Shown here one piece after another: positions 25,836 to 34,731 of a stretch of 64,000 bases of DNA. Below the pieces are notes generated by a model. The model did no database searches. It saw nothing but the letters and a program-made list of their open reading frames with translations, and was not told the DNA's origin. Source of the stretch: Candidatus Brachythrix odensensis (GTDB lineage: Bacteria > Chloroflexota > Anaerolineae > J036 > Brachytrichaceae). Positions within the stretch are counted from its first letter, which is position 1. Each line of letters begins with the position of its first letter. The DNA lies in NCBI GenBank assembly GCA_016714465.1, contig JADKDT010000001.1, forward strand, positions 496,001-560,000, in the 5' to 3' direction. The translations under genes were made by a program, and so were the position numbers.

Positions 25836-25856
25836 GCCCGTACAAGGGAGGAACAA

Positions 25857-26465
25857 ATGAAACCGTTCGCTGCATCTGTCATCTTCATGCTGGCGCTGAC
25901 CGCCTGCGCGGCGCCTCTACCCCAGGCTGGGCCTGGCGCAGCCGCGACCGTCGCGCCTCAAATCGGGCTGGCCAATCCCGCCTCCGTTTACTGCGGGCAG
26001 AGCGGGAACAAACTCGAAATCCGCACGGCAGCGGACGGCAGCCAAACCGGAATCTGCGTGTTTCCGGATGGCGCCAGTTGCGAAGAGTGGGCCTATTTCC
26101 GCGGCGCGTGCGGCCCGGCCGTTCCGAAGACTCCGCTGCCTGCCACCGTGCTCGGGCCAACCACCAGCATCAGCGATGCCAAGGGGGGATACATGCCGCC
26201 AGGCACTTCCGAGAAGATCGCGGACTGGTGGGGAATCATCAAGCGAACGCCGCCCGGCGCGCAATACGATGATTTCTTTGAAAGACGGGACTTGGGGCAG
26301 ATCATCTACTTTGGCATCGATGCATCTGATCCGGTTGCGCAAGCGCAGATCAGGGCGTTGCGGGACAGCGGCAAGATCGTTCATCTGTATGGCACTCTGT
26401 TCAGCAATGTGCCTGACTACAATGGCTCGCAGATCAAGGTGGATCGGATCGTGGTTGACAAGTAG
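25857..26465 (+). CDS. DUF333-containing lipoprotein
   Basis: Lipoprotein signal with LTAC lipobox (Cys17). Residues ~38-85 match the DUF333 (putative haemolysin) module: GLANPASVYCGQSGNKLEI then GICVFPDGASCEEWAYFRG. The remaining ~110 residues, with an ending GSQIKVDRIVV, look like a small OB-like domain but I cannot name it. The protein would be anchored outside the membrane. GGGAGG is six bases before the ATG. Confidence 0.78.
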   Translation: MKPFAASVIFMLALTACAAPLPQAGPGAAATVAPQIGLANPASVYCGQSGNKLEIRTAADGSQTGICVFPDGASCEEWAYFRGACGPAVPKTPLPATVLGPTTSISDAKGGYMPPGTSEKIADWWGIIKRTPPGAQYDDFFERRDLGQIIYFGIDASDPVAQAQIRALRDSGKIVHLYGTLFSNVPDYNGSQIKVDRIVVDK

Positions 26466-26470
26466 GCGTC

Positions 26471-26547
26471 GTCCCAAGAACATCTGGAGAGATCACAGTC
26501 CCCGCGCGAAGCGCGGGGACTGTGATCTCTCCAAATGTTCTTGGGAC
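26471..26547. repeat. Convergent-gene palindrome (37-bp arms)
   Basis: Longest uninterrupted stem in the window: GTCCCAAGAACATCTGGAGA.. through CCCCGCGC-GAA-GCGCGGGG and back, with one mismatch. It fills the gap between two convergent stops. Confidence 0.92.
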
Positions 26548-26552
26548 GGTTT

Positions 26553-27467
26553 CTAGCCGTCCACCCAGCGCAGCGTCGCGCTGAGCGCGAGCTGCTCGCC
26601 GGGCCCCAGCGCTGGCATGCCTTCCGAGCCGCCCTCTCCCTGCGCCATGGCGGACAGGGCGCAGGTCGTTGGCTCGAAGGAGGCAGACGGCTGATCGGCC
26701 GGCGCGTAGATCGCCAGGGCGCCTGCGCTCGCAGCGATGCGCAGCTCAATCGCGGGACCGCCGCGCGCGGCCCGCAGCCGCGCAACCGGCGTGTCTCCCG
26801 CAATTGGGAACTGTTGCAGCGTCGACCTGCCCAGCGGGGGCAGCGCTACTGGCGGGCAGGGCGGGGACATTTCCGCCACCAAGTCCTCCCGATGCTCGGT
26901 CAGCGCCGCAACTGCCGCATAGGGGTGCAGCCCCAACCCAAGCGGGGCCGGATCGTGCCCGCGGTTGACGGCCTCGAACGCGATACGCAGGGTGCCCGTT
27001 TCGAGGCTGAAGCGCGCCTGCAGATCAATCTCGAAAGGGTAACCAGCGCGCTCTGCCGCGCTCAATGCTTCGGGCAGACTGAGCGCCAGCGCGACCTCGC
27101 TGGCGGTTTGGCGCGTGATGCGCCAGGGGCGGTCGTGGGCGAAGCCGTGGGCAAAGGACCTGCCATCGGCCGCATTTGGCGCAAGCTGGTATTCGGCGCC
27201 GCGCCAGGCGTAACGGCCGCCGGGCAGAAGGCCTGGAAACGGGGCCAGCAGCGGGATTCCGAATCTTGTGGGCCTGGAACGTAATGCCTCCGGGCCGGCC
27301 GAAAAAATCAGGTTCACCCACGCCTCGGCCCGCTTCACCGCAAATGCAATGCAGTTCGCCCCCATCTCAGGCGCAATCCACGCCAGCGCTGCCTCCTGAG
27401 CGTCGGTGAGGCGGACCAGGGCCGAGTCGTCCCAACCCGGCACCGGGCACGGCGGCGGGGCGTTCAC
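26553..27467 (-). CDS. Aldose 1-epimerase family protein
   Basis: Galactose-mutarotase-like protein (304 residues). Seen: RFGIPLLAPFPGLLPGGRYAW near the N-terminus, GFAHDRPWRI (a mutarotase His region), GLGLHPYA (second His region) and the final FEPTTCALSAM. It would interconvert alpha and beta anomers of a sugar released in the same pathway. The GTG at 27467 is chosen because it overlaps the upstream stop (GTGA); the open frame further upstream runs antisense-like through the hydrolase gene. Last gene of the catabolic operon. Confidence 0.82.
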   Translation of the reverse strand: MNAPPPCPVPGWDDSALVRLTDAQEAALAWIAPEMGANCIAFAVKRAEAWVNLIFSAGPEALRSRPTRFGIPLLAPFPGLLPGGRYAWRGAEYQLAPNAADGRSFAHGFAHDRPWRITRQTASEVALALSLPEALSAAERAGYPFEIDLQARFSLETGTLRIAFEAVNRGHDPAPLGLGLHPYAAVAALTEHREDLVAEMSPPCPPVALPPLGRSTLQQFPIAGDTPVARLRAARGGPAIELRIAASAGALAIYAPADQPSASFEPTTCALSAMAQGEGGSEGMPALGPGEQLALSATLRWVDG

Positions 27468-28438
27468 GCGAGCAGGGCCAGCAGGGCCGGCGCCTGGCCC
27501 CAGGCGAAGACCCCCAGCGGGCGCGCGCCATAGTGGGCGACATCCACGCCAACGGGTGTCGCATCCGATGTTCCGGTGAATTCGCCCGCCGCATTGAAGA
27601 ATCCTGCGAGGCGATCGCGTGCCCGTTCCGCCATTTGCCGGTGGCGAGCATCGACCTGGCCACGGGCAACCGCCTCGCCCACGCCCAGCGCCACGAACGC
27701 GCCCACAGATGATTCGATGTAGGTCTCTGGGTGATCGACCACTGTCCGCCACAGGCCTGGCCCCGTCTCTGCGCGGGTCAGCGCATCCGCCAATATGCCC
27801 AGGCGCTCGCCGATTTCCCGTCGCGCGGCGTGAGCGGGCGGCAACCACGCGAGGGTGTCGGTCAGGCCCAGCAAGGCCCAGCCCTGGCCGCGACCCCAAA
27901 ACACCCGGTTGGCCTCACCCGTCGCGTCGTTGAAACCGTGCGAGAACAACCCGCTCGCGTCATCCTGCAGCACGCGCGCGTGGGACAGCAGCAGGTCGGC
28001 GGCCAGGTCATACCAGGACGCATCGCCCGTCGCTGCGCCCAGGCGGGCGAGAAACGGGCCGGTGAGGTGCATGTTGTCGACCCACACCTCGTTCTCCCAA
28101 CCGGCCAGATCGGGGCGATGGATGCGCGCGCCGTGCCGGCCGGTCTTCAGGTGCGCGTGCAAGGTCCCCAGCTCAAGCGCCCGCCGCAGCAGCGCCGGTT
28201 CGCCGGTGCGGTCGGCCTCCATGAGCAGGGGCACGCCCGGGGCCACGTGCGAGAGTGGATTCGTCGCAAGCGGCGGGTGTTCGTGAGCCCATTTGCGGAT
28301 GAGCTGGGCGGCGAAATCGGCCGGCGCCCCGCCGCTCCTGAGCAGCGCCTCCATGGCGATGCTTTCGCCAAAGCCCCAAACCTTGTAGCGCAGGCGCATC
28401 AGCGCCGCGGCGATCATGTGCGGGTCCATCGTCATCAA
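27464..28438 (-). CDS. GH88/GH105-type unsaturated glycoside hydrolase
   Basis: (alpha/alpha)6-barrel hydrolase of 324 residues. The motifs WVDNMHLTGPFLARLG (catalytic Asp region), VFWGRGQGWALLGL and PETYIESSVGAFVALG are characteristic of the YesR/YteR group, which removes unsaturated (4,5-dehydro) uronic residues from pectin or other polyuronides after lyase cleavage. No signal peptide, so it acts in the cytoplasm on imported oligosaccharides. This supports the view that the operon handles uronate- or rhamnose-rich glycans. Coupled to the mutarotase by a four-base overlap. Confidence 0.82.
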   Translation of the reverse strand: MMTMDPHMIAAALMRLRYKVWGFGESIAMEALLRSGGAPADFAAQLIRKWAHEHPPLATNPLSHVAPGVPLLMEADRTGEPALLRRALELGTLHAHLKTGRHGARIHRPDLAGWENEVWVDNMHLTGPFLARLGAATGDASWYDLAADLLLSHARVLQDDASGLFSHGFNDATGEANRVFWGRGQGWALLGLTDTLAWLPPAHAARREIGERLGILADALTRAETGPGLWRTVVDHPETYIESSVGAFVALGVGEAVARGQVDARHRQMAERARDRLAGFFNAAGEFTGTSDATPVGVDVAHYGARPLGVFAWGQAPALLALLA

Positions 28439-28466
28439 GTCCCAGAGTCAGCCTGACCGAACGGTT

Positions 28467-28504
28467 TTCAGGAGTGATACCCGCCGGCGGGTATCACTCC
28501 TGAA
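28467..28504. repeat. 38-bp perfect palindrome inside the catabolic operon
   Basis: TTCAGGAGTGATACCCGCC and its exact inverse with no loop. It lies between the aldolase and hydrolase genes of the same strand, so it may attenuate transcription or protect upstream mRNA. Confidence 0.88.
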
Positions 28505-28524
28505 CCTGGTTATGGTTGCGATCG

Positions 28525-29472
28525 TTAGCCCGCAACGGCCTGTTTCCAGGCCATGCCCAGCGGTAGCAGCGGCTCGAGCTCCTTCAACAGCAGATCCAGC
28601 TCGCGATGATTCTCGGCGTCCAGCTTTCCCGCGCCTGGCACGCGCGTGCGCGGATCGGCGATCACCCCCCGCCGCCACAGCACTTCCTTGTAGACCGTGA
28701 AGGAGTACATCGCTTCGTAATTGAGCAGGGTGAGCAGAAGTGTGTGCAGCCGGCGCGCCTCGGCCATATCGCCGCGCTCGAGGGCCGCCCAGACCAGGGC
28801 ATGGGCATCAACCGCTTCGCAGGCCGGCATCGTCCCGCAGGCCCCGCGGCGAAACTCCTCGACCATGTAGCGCCCGGCCATCCCGCCCATCATGCCCTTC
28901 ACTTTGTCCCCGGCCACCCGCTTGACCTCGGTCATGACCTGGGGCGCGTACTGGGTCTCTTCCTTGAGCCAGGACACGCCCGGGATGTCGAGCAGGCGGT
29001 TCAGCAGGCCGACCGACATCGGGGTGCCCACCGGCCCAACGTAGTCCTGTATCCAGACCGGCAGCCCGTCGGCGGCGGCCGCCACCGCCGCGTAGAAATC
29101 GTGAATCTCTTCGGCGGGAGGATGTCTTACGTAAGGCGGCATGGCGATGACCGAATCCGCGCCCACTTTCGCGGCATGCCGAGCGTAGAGCGCGCTGGAT
29201 TGGGTGCTGATGCCAGACACGCCGATGACGACCGGGATGCGGCCGGCGGCCTGGCTCACCAGGATCTCGGCGACGCGAAGGCGCTCTTCATCGGTCAGAA
29301 CGATGCTTTCGCTGGCATTGACCGGCGCCACGATGCCGCCGGCGCCACCCTCGACGCAGAACTCAACGCAGTTCTGCAGTGACACCTCGTCGATCGCGCC
29401 GGAGGCGCTGAAGGGCGTGGGTGGAATCGCGTACACGCCTCGAAATTGTTGGGCCTGCGTTACCTTGTTCAT
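28525..29472 (-). CDS. Dihydrodipicolinate synthase-family aldolase/lyase
   Basis: (beta/alpha)8 class I aldolase of 315 residues. Seen: GVYAIPPTPFSASGAID, VAPVNASESIVLTDEER in place of the usual TGE..L, the tyrosine segment and the Schiff-base lysine in GVSWLKEET. The family includes 2-keto-3-deoxy-sugar-acid aldolases and dehydratases. With two enolase-type dehydratases in the operon, cleavage or dehydration of a keto-deoxy sugar acid is a reasonable inference. AAAGGA lies six bases before the ATG at 29472. The preceding SDR frame runs into this gene with no stop. Confidence 0.82.
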   Translation of the reverse strand: MNKVTQAQQFRGVYAIPPTPFSASGAIDEVSLQNCVEFCVEGGAGGIVAPVNASESIVLTDEERLRVAEILVSQAAGRIPVVIGVSGISTQSSALYARHAAKVGADSVIAMPPYVRHPPAEEIHDFYAAVAAAADGLPVWIQDYVGPVGTPMSVGLLNRLLDIPGVSWLKEETQYAPQVMTEVKRVAGDKVKGMMGGMAGRYMVEEFRRGACGTMPACEAVDAHALVWAALERGDMAEARRLHTLLLTLLNYEAMYSFTVYKEVLWRRGVIADPRTRVPGAGKLDAENHRELDLLLKELEPLLPLGMAWKQAVAG

Positions 29473-29478
29473 AGTCAT

Positions 29479-30366
29479 TCCTTTGAACCCGCCAGCTTGT
29501 CGGAGGTATATCCCCGGCGCGCCGGGTTGGGGATTCAAGGGTCGCGAGCTCATCGTTACAGGTGTTCCGATCCTGGCATTCAGTCTCAGGCTTGGGCGCA
29601 GCAGCGTCATCGGCCATTGCGCGGTCACGCCTCCGTCAACGATCATGTCGATCCCGGTCACGAACGCGGCGTCGTCGCTGGCCAGGAAGGCGACGACGGC
29701 GGCGACTTCATCGGGTCGCCCGGCCCGCCGGAGCGGGGTGCTGTCCACAACGCCGCGCGCCTCGTCGCCATCCGACAGAATCTGGGCCGTGACGGCTTCG
29801 GTCGCGATGAAACCCGGGCTGATGGTGTTGGCGCGGATCTTGTCGGGGCCGTATTCGACCGCCAGTTGGCGGGTCAACCCAAGCACACCCGCTTTGGCCG
29901 CGGCATAGGCCGGCCCGCCGGCCACCGGGTAGTGCGCCTGCACCGAGCTGATGTTTACGATCGATCCGCCGCCCTGCCGGCGCATGCGCGGAATGGCCGC
30001 CCGGCAGGTGTAGAACATTCCGTTCAGCGAGACGCCCAACGTGCGCGACCAGTCGTTGGTACTGAGGTCGGTCACCGATCGGCGGATCGTCGCGTAGGCG
30101 TTGTTGACCAGGATATCCAGGCGGCCAAAGCGGGCCGCGCAGCGCGCCACCGCGGCCTCAACCGCCGCCTCATCGCTCACGTCCGCGGTGATGATGTCAC
30201 AGCATTCAAAGCCCAGTTCGCGCTGCAACGCCGCGGCGGCGGCTTCGTCGAGGTCCAGCACGGCCACCTGCGCGCCCTCGCGGCAGAAGCGCTCGGCGAT
30301 CGCCCGGCCGATGCCCTGGGCGCCGCCGGTGATGAAGGCAACCCTACCGGCGAGCCGCGGCATCAT
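29479..30366 (-). CDS. Short-chain dehydrogenase/reductase, no own stop codon
   Basis: Classical SDR. The cofactor motif is FITGGAQGIG, followed by LDILVNNAY, the catalytic Ser in VNISSVQ, YAAAKAG (Tyr-x3-Lys) and the closing TGIDMIVDGGVTA. It would oxidise or reduce a sugar or sugar acid with NAD(P). After DGGVTA, where SDRs normally end, the frame stays open for ~50 codons of non-homologous sequence including a degenerate palindrome and enters the aldolase in frame. Start: ATG at 30366 or 30363 (MMPRLAG), overlapping the previous gene by about 20 bases. Confidence 0.8.
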
Positions 30367-31312
30367 CAACCATTCCGAAGAAATCAAAGACGGGCGCGTA
30401 GCCGAGCAAGCGGCTGGCCTTCCCGATGCTGGTCTCGTAGCGATACGAAGCGGTAAAGAGGTTCACCCGCCGCACCGCCAGGCCGGTCTTGCCGGCCAGA
30501 TACGGCACCGCCTCATCGAAGGCAAAGCTTCGGGGGGGGCCGATGTTGAACGTCTCGCCCTCGGCGGCTGGATGATGCAGGCCCAGGCCGACGCCTCGGG
30601 CCAGATCGCGCGCGTCGCACATGCACATGCGATAGGGCGCGCCCGATGGGTCGCAGCCGATGTAGTGCTGCTCGTCGGCCGTCGCCACGGCCTCGAGCGC
30701 CGCGATGCTCTTCGCCACGTTTGGAGAATCGGGCAGCCCGCGCAACTGGCGCAGCTTTGCATTCACATAGAAGCGCGGGCCGGAGAAGAAACTGGTTGGA
30801 TCGAGCAGCTCGCTCGCGGCCTGGGTATGCGCAAAACGTAGAATCGAAAACTTGAGGCCGCGCCGTCCGAAGCTCCGCACGGCCTCCTCGCCCAGCAGCT
30901 TGGTCATGCCATAGGCGCTGGTCGGGCGGGTGGGATGGGTCTCGTCAATCGGCAGGAACTGCGGATCGAGCTCGGGATACACCTCGCCGCTGCTGGCGAA
31001 CACGAAGCGTCCGATGCCGCGGGCCGCGGCCGCGCGGGCCAGGTTGTAGGTGCCGCGCAGGTTGGATTCGAACATGGCTGCTTCGTCGCGCGGGTGCCAG
31101 CTCATCAACGCGCCGAGGTGGGCGACCGCCTCGATCCCGTCCAACGCGGCTTCGATCGCGGCCGGCGTCGCCAGATCGCCCTGGACGAAGTCGTCAAGCG
31201 GCGCGCTGCCGGGCCGCAGGTCGAAGCCGCGCACCCAGTCGCCGCTTTCGCGCAACTGGCCCGCCACAATTGAACCGATGCGTCCGCTGGAACCGGTCAC
31301 CAGGATTTTCAT
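30344..31312 (-). CDS. NAD-dependent epimerase/dehydratase (extended SDR)
   Basis: 322 residues. Rossmann motif LVTGSSGRIGSIVAGQL, FVFASSGEVYPEL and the YGMTK catalytic pair. The first half looks like uronate dehydrogenase or a UDP-sugar epimerase. It probably oxidises or epimerises a sugar acid in this operon. Start ATG overlaps the stop of the upstream enolase-family gene (ATGA). Confidence 0.82.
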   Translation of the reverse strand: MKILVTGSSGRIGSIVAGQLRESGDWVRGFDLRPGSAPLDDFVQGDLATPAAIEAALDGIEAVAHLGALMSWHPRDEAAMFESNLRGTYNLARAAAARGIGRFVFASSGEVYPELDPQFLPIDETHPTRPTSAYGMTKLLGEEAVRSFGRRGLKFSILRFAHTQAASELLDPTSFFSGPRFYVNAKLRQLRGLPDSPNVAKSIAALEAVATADEQHYIGCDPSGAPYRMCMCDARDLARGVGLGLHHPAAEGETFNIGPPRSFAFDEAVPYLAGKTGLAVRRVNLFTASYRYETSIGKASRLLGYAPVFDFFGMVDDAAARR

Positions 31313-32550
31313 GATGTCACCTTCACCTGCCAGTGCCGGAGCTTGTCTTCGTCGATGTCTATCCCAAGCCCGGGCGTCTCGTCAAGCCGGATCGCGCCGC
31401 CCTCGAATTGGAAGGGCCGCTTGAGGATGCCGTTGCCGATCGCGCTGACGTCCATCGGCCATTCGCACATGTTCAGGTTGGCCCCGGCTGCCGCCCATTG
31501 CAGCGAGGCGGCCATGTAGATCGCGCTTCCGATGCTGATGTGAGGCGAGAACGGAATGCCGTAGGTGTCGGCCAGGTCGCTGATCCGCTTGCACTCGCTG
31601 ATCCCGCCCGCGCGGCCGACATCCGGGTTGATCGCGTCGACCGCCCCCGCGACGAAGTAGTCGTTGAACTGCCAGCGATTGAACAGGCACTCGCCGGCCA
31701 CCACTCGGATCTGCAGGGATGCGGCCAGTTCGGCGTAGCCGCGCCAATTTTCCGGCAGCAGGGGCTCCTCCAGCCAATAGGCGCCCTCTTCCTCCATCAT
31801 TCGGCCGGCGAGGCGGGCCTGGGACAGGTCGTAGGCGCCGTTGACGTCGACACAGATCCGCACATCCGGCCCCACGGCTTTGCGCAATACGCGCAGCGAA
31901 TGCCGGTCCTGTTCGATGTCGATGCCGAGCTTGACCTTGAAGGCGTGATAGCCCTGATCGACCAGGCTGCGGGCAAGATCGGCCAGCCCCTGGTACCCGG
32001 CCTCACCCGCGCGCGCATGCACGCGCGGCAGCGAGGAGGCATACACCGGGATGCGATCGCGCACGCGGCCGCCCAACAGGGTCGAGATTGGCACGCCCAG
32101 GGCGCGCCCGGCCAGATCCCACAGCGCGATGTCGATGCCGCTGATGGCCTCGAGCAGAAAGCCGGTCGAGTGGCCGCGCATCCGCATCGAGGAGTACATG
32201 TTCTCCCAGATCGGCTGGATGTCGAGCGGGTCGCGGCCGAGCACAATCCCGGCCAGGAGCGCGTCGATGGTCGCCTTGGCCGCCTCGGGCGCGACCGGCG
32301 TGTGCGCCTCGCCCCAGCCCACCAGACCGGTGTCGGTTTCGATCCGCACAACGACACAGGCCAGGTCGCGGGTGTAAAACGGGCGCAGACGCCAGATTGG
32401 CGGGTATTCGGTCGTGATGTCGCCCGGGTGGCCATCGGGCAACCCCGGATGCTGGTTCGGATCAGCCATCCAATAGCCGGCGCCCCAGTAGACCTTGTTG
32501 CTGTCGATCGGCGCGCGCACGATGAAGGATTCGATCTGTTTGATCTTCAT
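31309..32550 (-). CDS. Enolase-superfamily sugar acid dehydratase (MR-like), copy 1
   Basis: Mandelate racemase/muconate lactonizing family, 413 residues from MKIKQIESFIV. Active-site pieces: HAFKVKLG (Lys-x-Lys), metal ligands CVDVNGAY (Asp), YWLEEPL (Glu) and VVAGECLFN (Glu), and the His base in FSPHISIG. Complete, so likely active as a dehydratase of a C5/C6 sugar acid; the exact substrate (for example rhamnonate or galactonate) is open. The start at 32550 has GGGGA just upstream. Confidence 0.85.
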   Translation of the reverse strand: MKIKQIESFIVRAPIDSNKVYWGAGYWMADPNQHPGLPDGHPGDITTEYPPIWRLRPFYTRDLACVVVRIETDTGLVGWGEAHTPVAPEAAKATIDALLAGIVLGRDPLDIQPIWENMYSSMRMRGHSTGFLLEAISGIDIALWDLAGRALGVPISTLLGGRVRDRIPVYASSLPRVHARAGEAGYQGLADLARSLVDQGYHAFKVKLGIDIEQDRHSLRVLRKAVGPDVRICVDVNGAYDLSQARLAGRMMEEEGAYWLEEPLLPENWRGYAELAASLQIRVVAGECLFNRWQFNDYFVAGAVDAINPDVGRAGGISECKRISDLADTYGIPFSPHISIGSAIYMAASLQWAAAGANLNMCEWPMDVSAIGNGILKRPFQFEGGAIRLDETPGLGIDIDEDKLRHWQVKVTS

Positions 32551-32564
32551 AATTCCCCGCGGTC

Positions 32565-33791
32565 TCACACCTCGTACTGGCGAAGCTTCTCCTCATCGAT
32601 CTCGATGCCCAGCCCCGGACCCATGGGCACATGCAGGTAGCCGTCCACCAGCTTGAGCGGCTCGCGGGCGATCGCGTCGCCGATCGGGTTGGCCCCAAAC
32701 CAGAACTCCATCACGGCCTGGTTGGGGAAGCTGGCCGCCAGATGCGCGCTGGCTGCGAATTGGATGATCGAGCCGATGCTGACGTGCGGGGTGGCGGCCT
32801 TGTGGAAGGCGTCGGCCAGCTCGGCGATGCGTTTGCATTCGGTGATGCCGCCGCTGCGGCAGACATCCGGTTGCACAACGTCGACGCCGCCCGCCAGGAG
32901 CAGATTACGAACCTGCCAGCGGTTGAAAATGAGGTCGCTGGCGATTGGAATATCCAAAGCCCGGGCGAGCCTGGCATAACCCTCGATATCCTCGGCCGGC
33001 AAGGGCGCTTCGAGCCAACCCACCTTGAGCTTTTCGAGCGCGCGGCCGACTTCGACCGCCTGCGGTACGTCGTACATCATGGCCGCGTCGGTGAAGATGG
33101 TGAAGTCCGGGCCGAAGGCATCCCGTAGGATCTCAATCGTGCGGATATCGCCCTGGGTGCTCAGTCCGATGGCGACCTTGACCGCCTGGAAACCACGCCG
33201 TTTCACGTCCTCGGCCGCGACGCGCAGGTTGTCCCAGGCCTCCTGCGGCGCGCCATGCCGAACCCCGGGGATGCCAGAGGCGTACAACTTCACCCGGTTG
33301 CGAAACGGCCCGCCCAGCAGTTTGCAGATGGGCTGCCCAAGGGCCTTGCCCATGATGTCCCACAGGGCGATATCGATGCCGCTGATGGACTCGATCCAGA
33401 AGCCGTGGGCGTGGCCGCGGATGCGCATCGCGCCATACATCCGGTCCCATTGCAGGGCCGGGGTCAGCGCATCCTGGCCAATCAGGATGCCGGCCAGCAA
33501 CTCGCGGATGACAGTCGCGGTGATGTTTGGGGCGACCGGTGTTTTGGATTCACCCCAGCCCACGATGCCGGTGTCGGTGGTGATCTTGACCAGGGTGGTG
33601 TCGACCGAGCGCGAGTAGGCTGCCCGGCTGCGCCACAGGTGTGGATACTCGCTGCGATCGTCATCTGGCGGCAACCCGGCCGCGGCGGCCTTGGCGTCCT
33701 TGTTCTTGCCCCAAGTCTGGTTGCCCCAGTACACGTCTCCGGGACGCATCGGTGCCCGGATTGGGATGGCTTCAACGCTTGCTATCTTCAC
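32565..33791 (-). CDS. Enolase-superfamily protein (MR-like), copy 2, altered active site
   Basis: 408 residues, clearly a paralog of the downstream gene in length and layout (VYWG, WRSRAAYSR, MRIRGHAHGF, SGIDIALWD). Differences at the catalytic positions: AVKVAIG has Lys-x-Ala instead of Lys-x-Lys, the third metal-ligand region is IASDLIFN instead of AGECLFN, and the Glu region is WLEAPLP. The general acid/base chemistry may therefore differ, or the protein may have another substrate. The GTG at 33791 is chosen because AGGAG is five bases before it; the open frame extends 12 codons further. Confidence 0.82.
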   Translation of the reverse strand: MKIASVEAIPIRAPMRPGDVYWGNQTWGKNKDAKAAAAGLPPDDDRSEYPHLWRSRAAYSRSVDTTLVKITTDTGIVGWGESKTPVAPNITATVIRELLAGILIGQDALTPALQWDRMYGAMRIRGHAHGFWIESISGIDIALWDIMGKALGQPICKLLGGPFRNRVKLYASGIPGVRHGAPQEAWDNLRVAAEDVKRRGFQAVKVAIGLSTQGDIRTIEILRDAFGPDFTIFTDAAMMYDVPQAVEVGRALEKLKVGWLEAPLPAEDIEGYARLARALDIPIASDLIFNRWQVRNLLLAGGVDVVQPDVCRSGGITECKRIAELADAFHKAATPHVSIGSIIQFAASAHLAASFPNQAVMEFWFGANPIGDAIAREPLKLVDGYLHVPMGPGLGIEIDEEKLRQYEV

Positions 33792-33861
33792 AATTGCTCC
33801 TGCCGCGCTGGCGCGGCGAAATGCCATGTTGATCGGAGACGCGTGTTTGTGTCCACGCCGG

Positions 33862-34731
33862 TCAGCCCTTCAAACCGCCCAGGGCCAGCCCGCCGCGCAG
33901 ATAGCGCTGCAGCGCCACAAACACGGCCAGGGCCGGGATCGAGGCCATGACGGACGCGGCCATCATCTGTTCGACCAGGACGGTGTACTCGCCAATAAAG
34001 GCATACAGCCCGAGCGAGACCACCCACTTGTCGGTGCTGCTGGTGAGCGCATAGGCCAGGATGTACTGGTTCCAACTCTCCAGGAAAGCGAACAGCCCGG
34101 CCGCCACGATGCCGGGGATGGCGATCGGCACGGTCACCCGCAGAAACGCGCCAAAGCGGGTGCACCCATCGACCATCGCCGACTCCTCGAAATCGCCGGG
34201 GATGCTCTTCAAGTATCCCCACAGAATCCAGATCGTCTGGGGCATGAGAAAGGTGACGTAGGCGATGGTCACGCCCAGCAGATTGTTAAGCAGGCCATAC
34301 GCGCGGAAGACCAGAAACAACGGGATCAGGACCGATGTGGCTGGGAGGAGCTGGGTCAACAGAACGAAGAAGATCATCGCCATTCGCCCCCGAAAGCGAA
34401 AGCGGCTCATGCTGTAGGCGGCCAACAGGGCCAGGGGCGTGACAAAGGCCGTGGAAAGGACCGTGACCAGCAGGGTGTTGGCCGTCCATTGCAGCATCGG
34501 CTTTTGGAGGAGGACGGCGGCGTAGGCCTCAAGGCCGATCGAGCCCGGTATCAGCACCGTCGTGCGGGCCAGGCTGGAGCCTTCCGGAAGCCCGGAGGCC
34601 ATCACCATCCAGTAGAACGGATAGAAGATGACGATTCCGATCGCGAAGGCGGCGAACATGACCAGCCCGCGCTGAAGCAGATCGACTTTTCTGCGGCTGG
34701 CGGCGAAGAGCGAAACACTACTCTGGCTCAT
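33862..34731 (-). CDS. Carbohydrate ABC transporter permease (MalG/CUT1-like)
   Basis: About six membrane helices. The EAA loop EESAMVDGCTRFGAFLRVTVPIA (its EAA-x3-G equivalent) couples to the ATPase. N-terminal FYPFYWMVMAS is typical of MalG-type permeases. The ATG at 34731 has a G-rich Shine-Dalgarno and overlaps the other permease by 14 bases. No ATP-binding gene is in the operon, so a shared MsmX/UgpC-type ATPase encoded elsewhere must serve it. Confidence 0.88.
   Translation of the reverse strand: MSQSSVSLFAASRRKVDLLQRGLVMFAAFAIGIVIFYPFYWMVMASGLPEGSSLARTTVLIPGSIGLEAYAAVLLQKPMLQWTANTLLVTVLSTAFVTPLALLAAYSMSRFRFRGRMAMIFFVLLTQLLPATSVLIPLFLVFRAYGLLNNLLGVTIAYVTFLMPQTIWILWGYLKSIPGDFEESAMVDGCTRFGAFLRVTVPIAIPGIVAAGLFAFLESWNQYILAYALTSSTDKWVVSLGLYAFIGEYTVLVEQMMAASVMASIPALAVFVALQRYLRGGLALGGLKG

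Noticed and set aside
28525..30387. Single 620-residue SDR-aldolase fusion protein
   Set aside because: The linker is unlike either family and carries a degenerate palindrome; the aldolase has its own Shine-Dalgarno and ATG. Kept as two genes, but noted as a finding.
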